Shown here: positions 11,276 to 22,341 of the stretch, piece after piece | How positions within the stretch are numbered: the first letter of the stretch is position 1 | Layout of the letters: each line of letters starts with the position of its first letter | Source of the DNA: Sisyra terminalis | Lineage: Eukaryota; Arthropoda; Insecta; Neuroptera; Sisyridae | Length of the DNA stretch: 64,000 nt | Direction of reading: 5' to 3' | NCBI GenBank assembly: GCA_958496175.1 | Contig: OY292276.1 | Coordinates: forward strand, 10,186,001-10,250,000 | Made by a program: the position numbers and the translations under genes | Notes under the pieces: model-generated | Told to the model about the DNA's origin: nothing | Database searches by the model: none | The model's input: only the letters and a program-made list of their open reading frames with translations

Positions 11276-12368
11276 CAGTGGGCCCCCGATAATCCGGCCC
11301 TCGGCTAATCCGGTACCCCCTGTAATCCGACATGGTCTATTATTTATTATGTATTGAATATTTTTTTGACAATCTTCGCTACACAGAGAGAAAAAAATAC
11401 TACTATCAAGAAAATTTTCTTCATACTAAAGGTAAAGCTATTATTTTGTTTTCCTAGTAGTAGTTGCCCGTTGCATTCGCAACTAAAAGTTCTATCTCAA
11501 TAAAATGTTTAATATGAGATAATGTAGAGTTTTATTAGTTAATCAATAATCGAAATTTTAAATTTAATAATCAAAGTGTTGTTAATGTAAAAAAAGTTTA
11601 TCTAAAATTATATTAAGAAAAAAAATATAACTGTTTTTTTATATCATTTTAATAACAGCATTATAAATAACGTCATTTAACTAAATTAATATGAAATTTA
11701 ATACTTATGTAGTACTTATACTAAATAGGCGATTTTAAATTTTGGTTCGTTTTTCAACAATCAAACTTTTTAAAATCTATTTTTTTATAAACCAATTGTT
11801 GTGATCTGGAGTAATTTTATATTCGGCTGAAAAGCTTGAAGGTAGCAATTTTTTTGCCGTATAATTCACTGGCAATTCAAATATAAAATCTTCCATACTA
11901 ACTTTTCTTTGGTATTTAGAAAAATTTGAAAATCAATAATTGTTATTGAAAATAAATCAAATATTCGAATTTACTTCCACGCTTTCCACCTATTTCCAAT
12001 AATTTTGTATGTACAACGTCCAAATGTCTGAAATCCAATAGTTTTTAGTCATGTTAACTAAAATAAAAAAGGTCATTATTTTTTTTCGTTTTACATTGTA
12101 TTTTCCAATATAAATGCACATTTGTGTCGATGAAATTTGGAAAGTGTTTTCCTTATACGATGCAGATATATAATAAGAAAGGGTTTTTGAAAATGCCTCC
12201 CTTAAAAGAGTGAAAAACGGTAGCAAAGTTTGTACGGGATAACGGCTAATAAACAATCGAAATTTCAAATTTATTAATCAATCAAAGTCCGTTAAAACCA
12301 TGTCAAGACCATGTCGGATTACAGGGGGTACCGGATTAGCCGAGGGCCGGATTATCGGGGGCCCACTG
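11276..12368. mobile_element. pogo/Tigger-like non-autonomous element
   Basis: Begins CAGTGGGCCCCCGATAATCC and ends with its inverted copy, with TA on each side (11274-11275, 12369-12370). The terminal inverted repeats are about 60 bp, virtually identical and GC-rich (CGGCCCTCGGCTAATCCGG, CCCCCTGTAATCCGACATGG). The CAGTG start and TA target duplication fit the pogo/Tigger branch of Tc1/mariner. The interior (about 970 bp) is AT-rich, has no transposase frame and includes a dispersed repeat also found at 46487-46770. Confidence 0.75.
11510..11790 (+). repeat. Dispersed repeat R1, copy 1 (inside pogo-like element)
   Basis: Shares AATCAATAATCGAAATTTT, ATATCATTTTAATAACA, AATAACGTCATTT, CTAGGCGATTTT-like and TTTTCAACAATCAAACTTTT in order with 46530-46770. 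A weaker partial copy of its first 80 bp lies at 12180-12280. Origin unknown. Confidence 0.7.
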
Positions 12369-12424
12369 TAATAAGTAACTTGTTTCTATAATTTATTGAA
12401 TCTAATAGTTTAATTTATTGCTTT
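12369..12424. repeat. Outer inverted repeat, right half
   Basis: Inverted partner of 11220-11275; reads TAATAAGTAACTTG at its inner end and AATTTATTGCTTTCC at its outer end. Confidence 0.75.
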
Positions 12425-14484
12425 CCTTATGAAAATGTTTAATATTTTCATCTTCAATTCATTTTTCTCTCATCAATTCAAACCTTTTTCCCTACCTTTC
12501 TCAAAATCGTTTCATTTTAAAAACAAATTATCTAATTGACAATTTCCAGTCGTTTCTCGAGGCAATTGAATTGTAAAGATTTTTCCATGAAAAACCTTTC
12601 CATATTCATCACACTTTTAACGATCAACGGCGACGCAAATGAGCCGTTTGATACAAATTGTAAATAATTTACCCCTTCGGCTCCATTCAACGATTTAATT
12701 ATACCTACCAACGCAATGGTTACCATGAATATTTGATTTATTTGATTTTTCCATTTGAACCATTTAAGTTTCATTGGGGAAAAAAAAGACTTTTACAAAT
12801 CTGAATAGACGCATAATTAATAATTTTGATATTTAACACACAAAAAAAAGGAATAAATAAGGGATGAGGTTCATGATTGTCATGTGAAGTAATTTCAATG
12901 CTGAAGTTTTTTTCTGTTAATTTTTTTTTTTTTTTTGATAGATGATGAAATTAACCAACCGTTGGTTTTTTTTGTGATTACTGTAATAAATTACTGTACA
13001 GATGTTTTCATTTAAATGATTTGAATTGTGATGTGCAAATTATGAATTATGCCCAGCTAGGAGCTTTGAAAGTGGTTTCTTGAATCAAAGCTCCACTCGG
13101 TATAATTTGAGCTTTCCTTTCTCGGTTGTGTTTTTTTCTTCTTTCTTTTCTATCCCGAAGCTTTCGAGAAGTTTAAAATAACTTATAGTGGCGAATGAAA
13201 TTATCAATTTCGACTCGGTTGAGTGGAAAACAATGAAGCGCGTCATTTTCAGCCATAAATTTCGCCGGGGAAGCAGTTGATAAAATCTCCGAAACAACAT
13301 AAAAATATCTTGCGAGCATTTTTGGCAATAAAATCAGTCGGTAAACGGCCGCGGGCATAATGTATTCATGCAATTTGCACATTGAGATTTGTGCCCCATG
13401 CTAAGCCAGGCCAGGCCAGGCCTGGCTTGGCCTGGGGGTGCGATGACACCCCCCGAAAAACTACTACCGTCCCCCGCCTTATTTCGATTGCTGTTTGTAT
13501 CGAGCACTTTGTATAAATTGCCGTGTAAATCAGGCTTTGCGAGCGGCCGCAGTGGGGGATTTTGTCCAGACTGTAGGGGTGGATTTTTTCCCAACACCCC
13601 CTCATTCCTATCGCGACTCGACTGACGGATACAGAATGGAAATGAAAGTATGACTCATTGAATATTGAAATGGTTGCAAACGGAAATTCATGAATCAAGT
13701 CCGATCTCTGTCAGATGTTTGATAAGTTGATCATTATTTATTACAAAAGGGGATTTTTTTCTGCCATAACTCGTCGATTAAAAACTATATCTATATAGCA
13801 CTGCGCTTCAATTTCATATCAACCATCAACACCTGTGTTCAATTTCTTCAAATCAAATTCCATGTCTCCAATTCAATTCTTCATCCCCAACCAAAGAAAA
13901 TTGTATATTAAATTATAAACTTGACAAATTCACGTTTTTTTTTTCCCCCATCAAATCACAGAAATAATCAACTTTCATTTGTCATGAGTTTTAATTTTTT
14001 ACTAAAATCATTTTCCAACTCAAATATTTGACTTTGATTTTATCGCAAATTGCACTAATATGTCGAGCAAACTATTTAAACCTGTTTATGATAATGAATG
14101 TAATTAAATTTGTAACAAATTTCGCATGCATACATAATAATAAAACCCCCAATTAATATGCAATATTTATGCAGCGCAATTAAATGTAATTATCAGGTGA
14201 TATTGTTATATGATGGGAAACTGTCTCGCTTGCTTTTATTCAAACGATATATTGTTGAAACGAGAGCTTTTCGGGGTGGAATTTGAGCACGGAAGTTGAA
14301 AATCAAAATCAGCATGCAGCTCGTATGTGTGCATCATTAATGACGTACATAGGTGCAGGAATATAATGATCTTGAATTTTCTGGAATTACGTACCGAAAC
14401 ATTTTTCAGTCGTAATTACGACAGAGTAATTAAATAGTCGATCGATTGCATTAACTATCTGTCGTTGTAGCCCATTGTTCGGAA
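12425..14484. other. Intron-like sequence with a GC-rich islet at 13380-13620
   Basis: Mostly AT-rich and featureless. The exception is 13380-13620, with a self-complementary run GCCAGGCCAGGCCTGGC at 13405-13425 and clusters of CCCCC and GGGGG. Overlapping frames on both strands there are rich in P, G and A because of composition and do not look like a gene. It might be a regulatory island. Confidence 0.45.
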
Positions 14485-15458
14485 GAAACTAGGCGACGAA
14501 AGCTTTAGATCTCTGAAAGTTTTCAATCTCAGCAAATTAAAAATCCGGGACAAATATTGTGGTTTGAGTTTCGGGATGATTTTTGTACACTTGTACAAAA
14601 TTTGAAATAAAATTCGTTATTTCAGCCCTAATAATTCGCCGACTTACAAAAGTTTTATGGGTGTCTACAGCTTTTAAATAAATATTTGGAATCATTAAGT
14701 TTTATCATAATTTATATTGAATGAGAAATCAACATTTTGAGCTTTTTCCGAAAAAAATTCCCAATCACCAAAAAATCTTAGATATAATTTCTTCTAAATT
14801 TGATTAAAGCCGGAGCTTAAAAGCTCTACACGTTATCTTAATAAGTGTATTTGATTAAAAGCTTGTAAGTGGAATACTAAGATCCATTATTTCATATAGA
14901 TTGATTCTGAAGGAACTGAAAAAGAAAAACATAATTATCTGACAACTATAAACCAAACTTTGGTAAGGAAACTAGGCGACGAAAGCTTTAGATCTCTGAA
15001 AGTTTTCAATCTCAGCAAATTAAAAAGCCGGGACATAAAAATATTGTGGTTTGAGTTTCGGGATGATTGATTACTTTTGTACAAAATTTGAAATAAAATT
15101 CGTTATTTCAGCCCTAATAATTCGCCGACTTACAAAAGTTTTCTGGGCATCTACAGCTTTTAAATCAAAATTTGAAATCATAAAGTTTTGTCATAATTTA
15201 TATTGAATGACGTATCAAAATATTGAGCTTTTTCCAAAAAAAATTTCCCAATCACCAAAAAATCTTAGGTATAATTTCTTCTAAATTTGATTGAAGTTGG
15301 AGCTTAAAAGCTCTACACGTTATCTTAATAAGTGTATTTGATTGAAAGCTTGTACGTGGAATAAGAAGATCCATTGTTTTACAAAGATTGATTCTGAAGG
15401 AATTGACATGGAAAGGCATAGTTTATCATCTGACAACTATAAACCAAGCTTTTGTAAG
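14485..15458. repeat. Two-unit tandem duplication, 483-bp period
   Basis: Unit 1 (14485-14967) and unit 2 (14968-15458) both begin GAAACTAGGCGACGAAAGC and end near ATCTGACAACTATAAACCAA. Identity is high throughout, with small indels such as GACATAAAAATATT for GACAAATATT. No coding frame is shared by both units. Confidence 0.88.
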
Positions 15459-16136
15459 ACTTAAATACTTCCCTGCTCAATTCCAAAGCTAAGTAAACTC
15501 AAATACGCAGTTTCTTCGTATTGCCCGATAAGTTTACTGCCAATAATCCGCCGATTGACCAAATATTTGTTGTACGGCAAAGCATGGAAAAGTGTTACGA
15601 ACACCTGACTGATTTATTAATGTTATTCGTGAATTTTTTTCATTGCATTAGGCATCATTTATATCTTTATCAGTTTGTGTAAAAGGAATACCAGAAAAAC
15701 TAACAGGTGTTGAAAAACTAATGGTGTGAAACAGGTGTTGTCAGACTTATGGCCTGAGACTCAAATAATGGGCCTAGGCCATCCTTAAAAAAAAGGATGT
15801 CAATAAAATATTTAATGACCAGCAGACTGGTGCAGGAACGATCATGTAAAAGATAGAAAGAAGAAGTCGAAGCTGAGTTACAAAAAACGAATGTGCTAAA
15901 CTGGAAAATGATAGCAGCAGGGAAATGCTGTGATGCAGGCCAAAGCTCACAAAGGGCAGTAAAGCCAAAAGAAGAAGAAGAGGAAGATTTATATTGTAAT
16001 ATGTTTCTGATATTACAAATATTAGGTTCTTGTAATTAGTGAAGATATCTAGTTAAGCTCATTTACTTTAATTCGAGTAATTAATTTCCTTTCAATTTCT
16101 GTTACGTAAAATATGTTTCAGTTTTCTTAACAGTTA
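15459..16136. other. AT-rich sequence, no gene seen
   Basis: Contains CAGGTGTTGTCAGACTTATG near 15732, vaguely hAT-like, without a partner end. A purine-rich GAAGAAGAAGAAGAGG tract lies at 15970-15986. Confidence 0.4.
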
Positions 16137-16779
16137 AGGGTGGATCACCGTTAGAACGTAAAAAAAGAATGACTTTTTTAAAACTGCTGCCATTTTTTTT
16201 AAAGATATTAAAAAACGGTCTTCGGCATGTAAAAGTTAAAGCTTTAAACTATTTTTTTTATTTGCCCCGGTATGTCCCCCCCTCCTCCTTTTACAGCGCT
16301 TTGAAAAAGAGTCCTCAAAAATGAGGAGGCAAACGGGAGACAAGTTTTCTCGGAAACCGGAAGTCGGATCATGATTTTCCAAAGAATGTAGGTTTCGGTA
16401 ATGCGTTTTCTTGGTACTGAACCTCAAAAATTCGAAAAAAGTTTAAATTTCACAAAATGGCGCGACTTTGAAAAAAAAGTGAAAAAAAACGACCTTTTTT
16501 TGGACCTTTCTCCCCTATCCCACTTTGAGGGGGAGGTTTGGCCAATTTCAGAGGTTCAGTACCTAGAAGACGCGTTGAACTATAACACTCTCCAGTTTCA
16601 AGTCAATTCGTCGGATAGTTTCTGAGAAATCTTGTCTCGCAGTTTTTTAAAAAGTTGATTTCGAGAAAAACGCATTTAAAGTTTTTTTGAGATATTTTTT
16701 AATGTTATTATCAATTTATTCAATTTTTATCATTTATGGAAAAAAAAATCGATTTTTTTTTCTGACGGTGATCCACCCT
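16137..16779. mobile_element. TTAA-type (piggyBac-like) MITE, copy 1
   Basis: GGGTGGATCACCGT at 16138 is mirrored by ACGGTGATCCACCC ending at 16778. The left flank is TTAA and the right flank TGAA, which would be a TTAA target duplication with one change. The interior shares the block GAGAAAAACGC(A/G)TTTAAAG with the element at 31589-32328. No transposase; frames inside are chance. Confidence 0.65.
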
Positions 16780-18297
16780 GAAAAAAAGGTATGATTATGT
16801 GAATATTTCTATAAGAAAGCAACTTTATACTTAATCCAATTACCCAAAGATGTTCATACGATATCTTAATGCAAAGCTCATGTGAATGATGAAAATAGTA
16901 TATTTGTTCCAACCCTTGCCTTTTCTCGTGGCTGTACTTCCCGTCGCAGTTACATCAAGTTACATTCAAAACGAAAAAAATTTTCGCGACTCCTCTTACC
17001 GGAATTTGCCACCCAAGTGAATTGTATTGTACGCATTTACTTAATCCTAGACAAATATTCGTCGTACCCTCGAAATTTCGGGAGGTTTGTTTGCGCTCAT
17101 ATCAAATCCTACCCCGAAGTCACGCACTTACCATAGTGCGAGTGTGTGATCTCAACGTTTTATTACATCTGAGAAACCTCCCCCCTATGTGAGTCCCAGC
17201 GTGTGCTTGAAAAGGGCTGTGAAAGGCCTCAGCAGTTCTAGCATTGTCGCCAGCACTAAGAATGTGAGACATCGTTGTTCTGGAGGCCAAAATCAAATTT
17301 AAACTAATGCACGTTTTATGTTAATCAGATTGGCTTTTAAGAGATTTTATCATTTGGAAACTGGAATTGGTTTTAATTTTACTTTTTATTTTCAAATAAA
17401 ATCCCACTCAAATGGAATGTAAAATGAAAATATTGTACAATTTAAAGCGGGATCGCGGGAAATAAGCGCAATGCCTGGAGGTAATTTCACCTTGATATTA
17501 AAAAAAAATGGTTGGAGAAACTAAGTTCTTATCGTTTTTTTTGAGCGGAATTACCTACATGTGTCTTGCATGTACAATACGGAAAAAAAAATATACTTTA
17601 CTTTTACAGTTTATTATAGTATGCAATATACTTTACATTTGTGTCGCCAATAATTCAATACTTATATTGTTAGAAAAATTAAAAAAATACATGTGTGCAG
17701 TTCACACGCAGTAGAAGTGAAACCTTCTAAAAAGATGATCTTCAAGATATTGAGACGAATTTAAGATTTTATGAGTAAGATAATTGTATGGTTTATTTTA
17801 CGATTTATTAACATATATATTACATAAATTTATCCTGAATCCAAATTTGCATTTTCGATAAATGATACTAGAGCTTATGATAATGGAAGTATGAAATAAA
17901 TCCAGTGGTGGTAGAAATGCAGGTATCGTTTAATATTTGAAACTTTTGTATTTGGACATCGTTGGAATTACATTAATTTCAATTGCTTGAAAATACGTGC
18001 AGCACAGTAAAATATTATCATTTGAATTAGAATTTTTAACTATTATTCATAAAAGATCTTCATATCCTGGGCGTTGTGGTTTTAAATTTCGTTGGAATCA
18101 CAATCGTTCACAAAAGAAGCACATATTATGACCAAATATATTGTTAAAAAAATTTTAACGAAATTCTTCATGAGCAACTTTATTTCGACGAAATTGTAAG
18201 TACCTAAGAAATCGGCTGTACATTTATTTGAGTAGCACCTGAAAAACAGTTCGTAATATTATGTGATATCAGAATTAATTTTAAATTAGCTTTTATT
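16780..18297. other. Intron-like sequence, no gene recognised
   Basis: The segment 17130-17290 is less AT-rich (ACCTCCCCCCTATGTGAGTCC and nearby) and could be a conserved regulatory element. The rest is AT-rich with no structure seen. Confidence 0.4.
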
Positions 18298-18358
18298 TTA
18301 TTGAAATTTCGTGATTAAGGACGAAATATGCGATAAGAAAATATTTAAGTACTTACTA

Positions 18359-18546
18359 GCATCATTTTCACTATTTTGCACAGTCGAATCATTATTAAAC
18401 ATATAAGAACTATTATTTTCCTTATTTAATAATGCTTTTCGGCGTGCCCGAAATTCACGAACTCGTTCTGTTGAACCTTTTGATATCTTTATTGCCTTGT
18501 TTTCTTTACTTTTTTTTTGAAAATCATCACAATAATTCGTATTCAT
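18359..18546 (-). CDS. Possible first coding exon, unknown protein
   Basis: ATG at 18546 opens a minus-strand frame of strongly hydrophilic residues: MNTNYCDDFQKKSKENKAIK, then a basic segment with REFRARRK, then an Asn/Ser-rich tail. The frame stops at 18298. Before that, the minus strand reads GCTA|GTAAGTACTT near 18359, a consensus 5' splice site, so the exon could end there. A T(E/D)R.REFRARRK-type segment occurs at the start of various insect hypothetical and transposon-linked proteins, so this may be host or mobile. No downstream exon was identified. Codon use is Asn/Lys-rich like the surrounding AT-rich DNA. It is the only non-TE frame here that I would not dismiss. Confidence 0.3.
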
Positions 18547-18849
18547 TTACGGCAAACATGAAAATTGATTTTATTAAAATAATGAAATGTTTATGCTCAC
18601 AATTATAATAAGCAATTTAACACGGTTGTTATTGGTCGCTATGAAAACCATTCTCAAGTAGCGTAATACGCAGGCGCGCATAGCCATAAAAAATACTAAT
18701 GTTTCCTACCTCATTCTCTCCATGTTAAATCTTATAGATTTATGTATGTTTCTCTTTTTATTGTCGATTTCCGTTTCATAAAATTTCAAGTCACAACGAT
18801 GCTAAAGAAGTTTTCACTTTAATAATCAAACTTTATCAAACTGTGTAAA

Positions 18850-19085
18850 GTCATCCGTGATTATTTTGTGAATCATCACAAAGCAGTTACGTCGTGATCC
18901 AAACTACTTGATGACCACTGAAGAAGATTGCTTGGCAATCGAAATACGTATCTGGGCAATACGTCACGAATATTTAGTTATTTTTGTTTGAACTTCTGTT
19001 CAAATTTATGTTTATATCTTTGATGTTTATGATATCTTATGAATCGCAATATATTCTATATATTATATACACAGTATAACTGTTC
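18850..19085 (+). mobile_element. PLE-type relic with hammerhead family 2
   Basis: Shares its whole length, in order, with the minus strand of 43380-43600: TCCGTGATTATTTTGTGAATC, GATCCAAACTACTTGATGACC, the hammerhead, GGGCAATACGTCACGAATAT, GTTTGAACTTCTGTTC and an AT-rich end with CGCAATATATTCTATATA. No reverse-transcriptase frame remains. It is assigned to Penelope-like elements because they are the known carriers of such hammerheads; this is inference. Confidence 0.6.
18911..18962 (+). ncRNA. Hammerhead ribozyme motif, family 2
   Basis: Reads stem I half UUG..CCA, core CUGAAGA, one extra A, stem II GAUUGC/GCAAUC with loop UUG, core GAAA, stem III AU..AU with loop ACGU, cleavage C17, then UGG..CAA closing stem I. 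All invariant core positions of the hammerhead consensus are present (N at position 7 is A). The 43503-43552 copy has GGUUGC opposite GCAAUC, a G-U pair that keeps stem II. Confidence 0.65.
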
Positions 19086-19089
19086 AAAG

Positions 19090-20752
19090 TCAGCGAAAAA
19101 ATCTTATTTTGATCATGTAATGTCCGTTTCTTATTAGAATAGACAAAGCTCTTGCAATTTAAGTGAAACTTTGATCTTTCTTCAGTAAAATTACAATAAC
19201 TAATATTTAGGAAAATATAGAAAATAGTGGATCAAATCTTTTTAAAAATGTTTCCAAAAAACTAATCACTAAGTCAATTTTCTCTAAATGTTTTTACATA
19301 CAAAAGTCATAGCTGCAGGGCATTTATAAATTCAATTAATTTCCCATGCACTCCCGTACACTTTGTTCAAGCTATAAAAGTCTTTGGAAATCATGAAACT
19401 AATAAATTACAAAGCTTTGTTTTAATAGTCATTCGTTAACAGAAAGCTCAACTCAAGTGCTAAAATTAATAGCCAAATTATTGCCAATGAATTTATGTGG
19501 ACATTAAGGGTGGTGGAGCTTAAAATGACGTCATCTCACAATTGGCACGTCATAAAACGACAGCGATGGGGTGGCATGGAAATAAAATGACCAGAGTGCA
19601 ACAAGACCAAAAAAAAAAAAAAAAATACGGCCAACAACCCTTTTTTAACAAGCTTACACGATTTTTAGAAGAAATATCCCTGCGTTTTAGCGTTTGAATG
19701 TTTAAATCCAATTAAAATTTAATCATCTTAGCAAGTTTTAAATTTGTTCATTTGCCAATTGTTGACCGGTAATGTTCACCCTTCGTTGTGACGCGCGCGC
19801 GACACATTGTGTAAGGGGGTTGTGTTATTTGGCGTCGTTAGGGTGGGTAATATATTCATCTATCTGGGCCTTCAGTATTCTGAAATTCATACATTTTCAT
19901 TGTGCATTTCGTTAATCTTTATTAAGCCTGTATACTTTGACTGTGGAAACGCGACTCTGAATGTTTGTGATACGACAAACTGTCCATGACTGGATGTAAC
20001 CCTTCGAGCTTTATCCCTTCGGGGATGGCATTGGGGAGCTTGTCAGCGCTAATCCTTCTATCAGATACACTACACGCGTCTAAATACTACCATCCCGTTT
20101 CTAGCTGCAGGAAATCCCAGAAAACTACGCTCATATGTGTACGTAATTTCTTCCCCAAAGCTTTCAAAACCGTTTCCTCAAAAAGAAAATTGTACATACA
20201 TTCCTTATTGTATCAAACATAGTTTTCAAAAATTTTCAGTTATTTTATAAAAAGCTATTTTTTTTTTAAAAATATTTGCTTTTAAATCCGTTGGCGTTTT
20301 TCCCTAATAAGATCTCTTATTCATCGAAGCTTATGTAGATGTTAAAGTGCAATAAAAGTCAAATGGTCTGGAAAAGCACAATAAAAATATTGGGGCGAAT
20401 GGAAGAATAGCGGAAAAAAATCAATTTATTGACCGTTGAATAATAAAAATGTATAAAAAAATATATATAGATGGATTTTGAATGAAGGGAACTTTTTAAG
20501 TCATGGGAAAGAAGTATTCGAACTGATCGTTTTATATAATTTATAAGGGACACATTTGCTGCAAATTTGCGAAAGTTTTGTTCGGAAAAGATTGGAGAGA
20601 ATTTTAACAATATTTTGCCAATGCTTCGTTTACATTTGTATTTTTAAAGGACATTTCTGATGCTTTTCATCCACTTATAAAGCTTAATTTTCCAAATTTT
20701 CTTCGTTTAATAACAATAGTCCTACCAACTATCGTTTCTAAAAGAATACTTA
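19090..20752. other. Intron-like sequence; (CG)n and poly-A tracts
   Basis: GACGCGCGCGCGACAC at 19790-19804 is an unusual CpG repeat for this AT-rich DNA. There is a 17-base A run at 19609. ATGACGTCAT at 19525 is a CRE-like palindrome. No gene or transposon arm recognised. Confidence 0.45.
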
Positions 20753-20762
20753 TATAGGATAT

Positions 20763-22331
20763 TAAACTGATTAAAAAAAAAATGATAAATTTTGTTGGGA
20801 ATGACAAAAAAAAAATCCTGTGAAAGTTTAAACTCTTAATATTAATATTAAGAGATGCCACATCGCAAATTTCGATTTTCCATTTAAATAAAATGGGAAC
20901 AATATTCTCTTGCACTTTGGAATTTTATAGCTCACGTTGGTGACAATATTTCGGAATGACCATGGTATATTCTGGTAGAAAATTGAACGATCTACAAAAA
21001 AGGTCTCTTACAAGTTTTTGATATATATTTATTCCTTCAAAAGTTATTCGAGGTCAAAGTTGAACTAAAACGAAATTTTAATATTTTTTCAATTTTTTGA
21101 CGCAACCATCAATTTTATGAGAAAATTTTATAGGACATTTTTTGTAGAGCACTTTTTTTCCTATAACTTATCTCTATAAAAGTTTTCGATATTTTTCACA
21201 GGTCCTAAGTTATTTAATTAAAATAAAAAAAATATTTTTTATGTTAAAAATATAATAAAGGGAATTTTCAGTTTAATGCAAATAACTTAGGACCTGTGAA
21301 AAATATCAAAAACTTTTATAGAGATAAGTTATAGAAAAAAAAGGCTCTACAAAAAATGTCCTATAAAATTTTCTCATAAAATTGATGGTTGCGTCAAAAA
21401 ATTGAAAAAAATAAAATTTCTCTTTAGTTCAACTTTGACCTCGAATAACTTTTGAAGGAATAAATATATCAAAAACTTGTACCAGACCTTTATTGTAGAT
21501 CATTCAATTTTCTATCAGAATATACCTTGGTCATTCCGAAATATTGTCACCAACGTGAGCTATAAAATTCCAAAGTGCAAGAGAATATTGTTCCCATGTT
21601 ATTTAAATGGAAACTCGAAATTTGCGATGCGGGGCACCTCTTAATATTAATATTAAGAGCTTAAAATTTCACAGGATTTTTTTTTGTCTGTTCCAACAAT
21701 ATTTTCGATATAATTAAGAAAAAAAATCATCATTTTTTTTGAATCAGTCTAAGTTTTTGATATTTTTCACAGGTCCTAAGTTATTTTCATTAAACTGAAA
21801 ATTCCCTGAATTATTACATTTTTAACATAAAAATTATTTTTTTAATTTTAATTAAATAACTTGGAACCTGTGAAAAATATCAAAAACTTTTATAGATATA
21901 AGTTATAGGAAAAAAAGTGCTCTACAAAAAATGTCCCATAAAATTTTCTCCTAAAATTGATGGTTGCGTCAAAAAATTGAAAAAATATTAAAATTTCTCT
22001 TTAGTTCAACTTTGACCTCAAATAATTTTTGAAGGAATAAATATATCAAAAACTTGTAAGACCACCTTTTTTGTTGATCGTTCAATTTTCTACAAGAATA
22101 TACCTTGGCCATTCCGAAATATTGTCACCAACGTGAGCTATAAAATTCCAAAGTGCAAGAGAATATTTTTCCCATGTTATTTAAAAGGAAAATCGAAATT
22201 TTCGATGCAGGACACCTCTTAATATTAATATTAAGAGCTTAAAATTTCACAGGATTTTTTTTTGTCAGTCCCAATAATATTTTCTATATAATTAAGAAAA
22301 AAAAAATCATCATTTTTTTTTTTAATCAGTC
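20763..22331. mobile_element. Three-armed foldback element
   Basis: TATAGGATAT flanks both sides (20753-20762, 22332-22341), a 10-bp target duplication. Arm 1 (20763-21230) is followed by its inverted copy (21240-21735), and then a second, partly divergent copy of that inverted arm (21740-22331). Each arm carries TTAATATTAATATTAAG, TTTTATAGCTCACGTTGG, a CTACAAAAAAGGTCTCTT-type word and ATTGATGGTTGCGTCAAAAA. Modules and their order resemble both the AGGGTG foldbacks and the 61451 element. Non-coding; a transcript would form a very long hairpin. Confidence 0.8.
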
Positions 22332-22341
22332 TATAGGATAT

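Noticed and set aside
13334..13698. Overlapping ORFs on both strands in the GC-rich islet
   Set aside because: Their Pro/Gly/Ala content follows from the GGCCAGGCC palindrome and C/G runs; no domain, and both strands are equally open.
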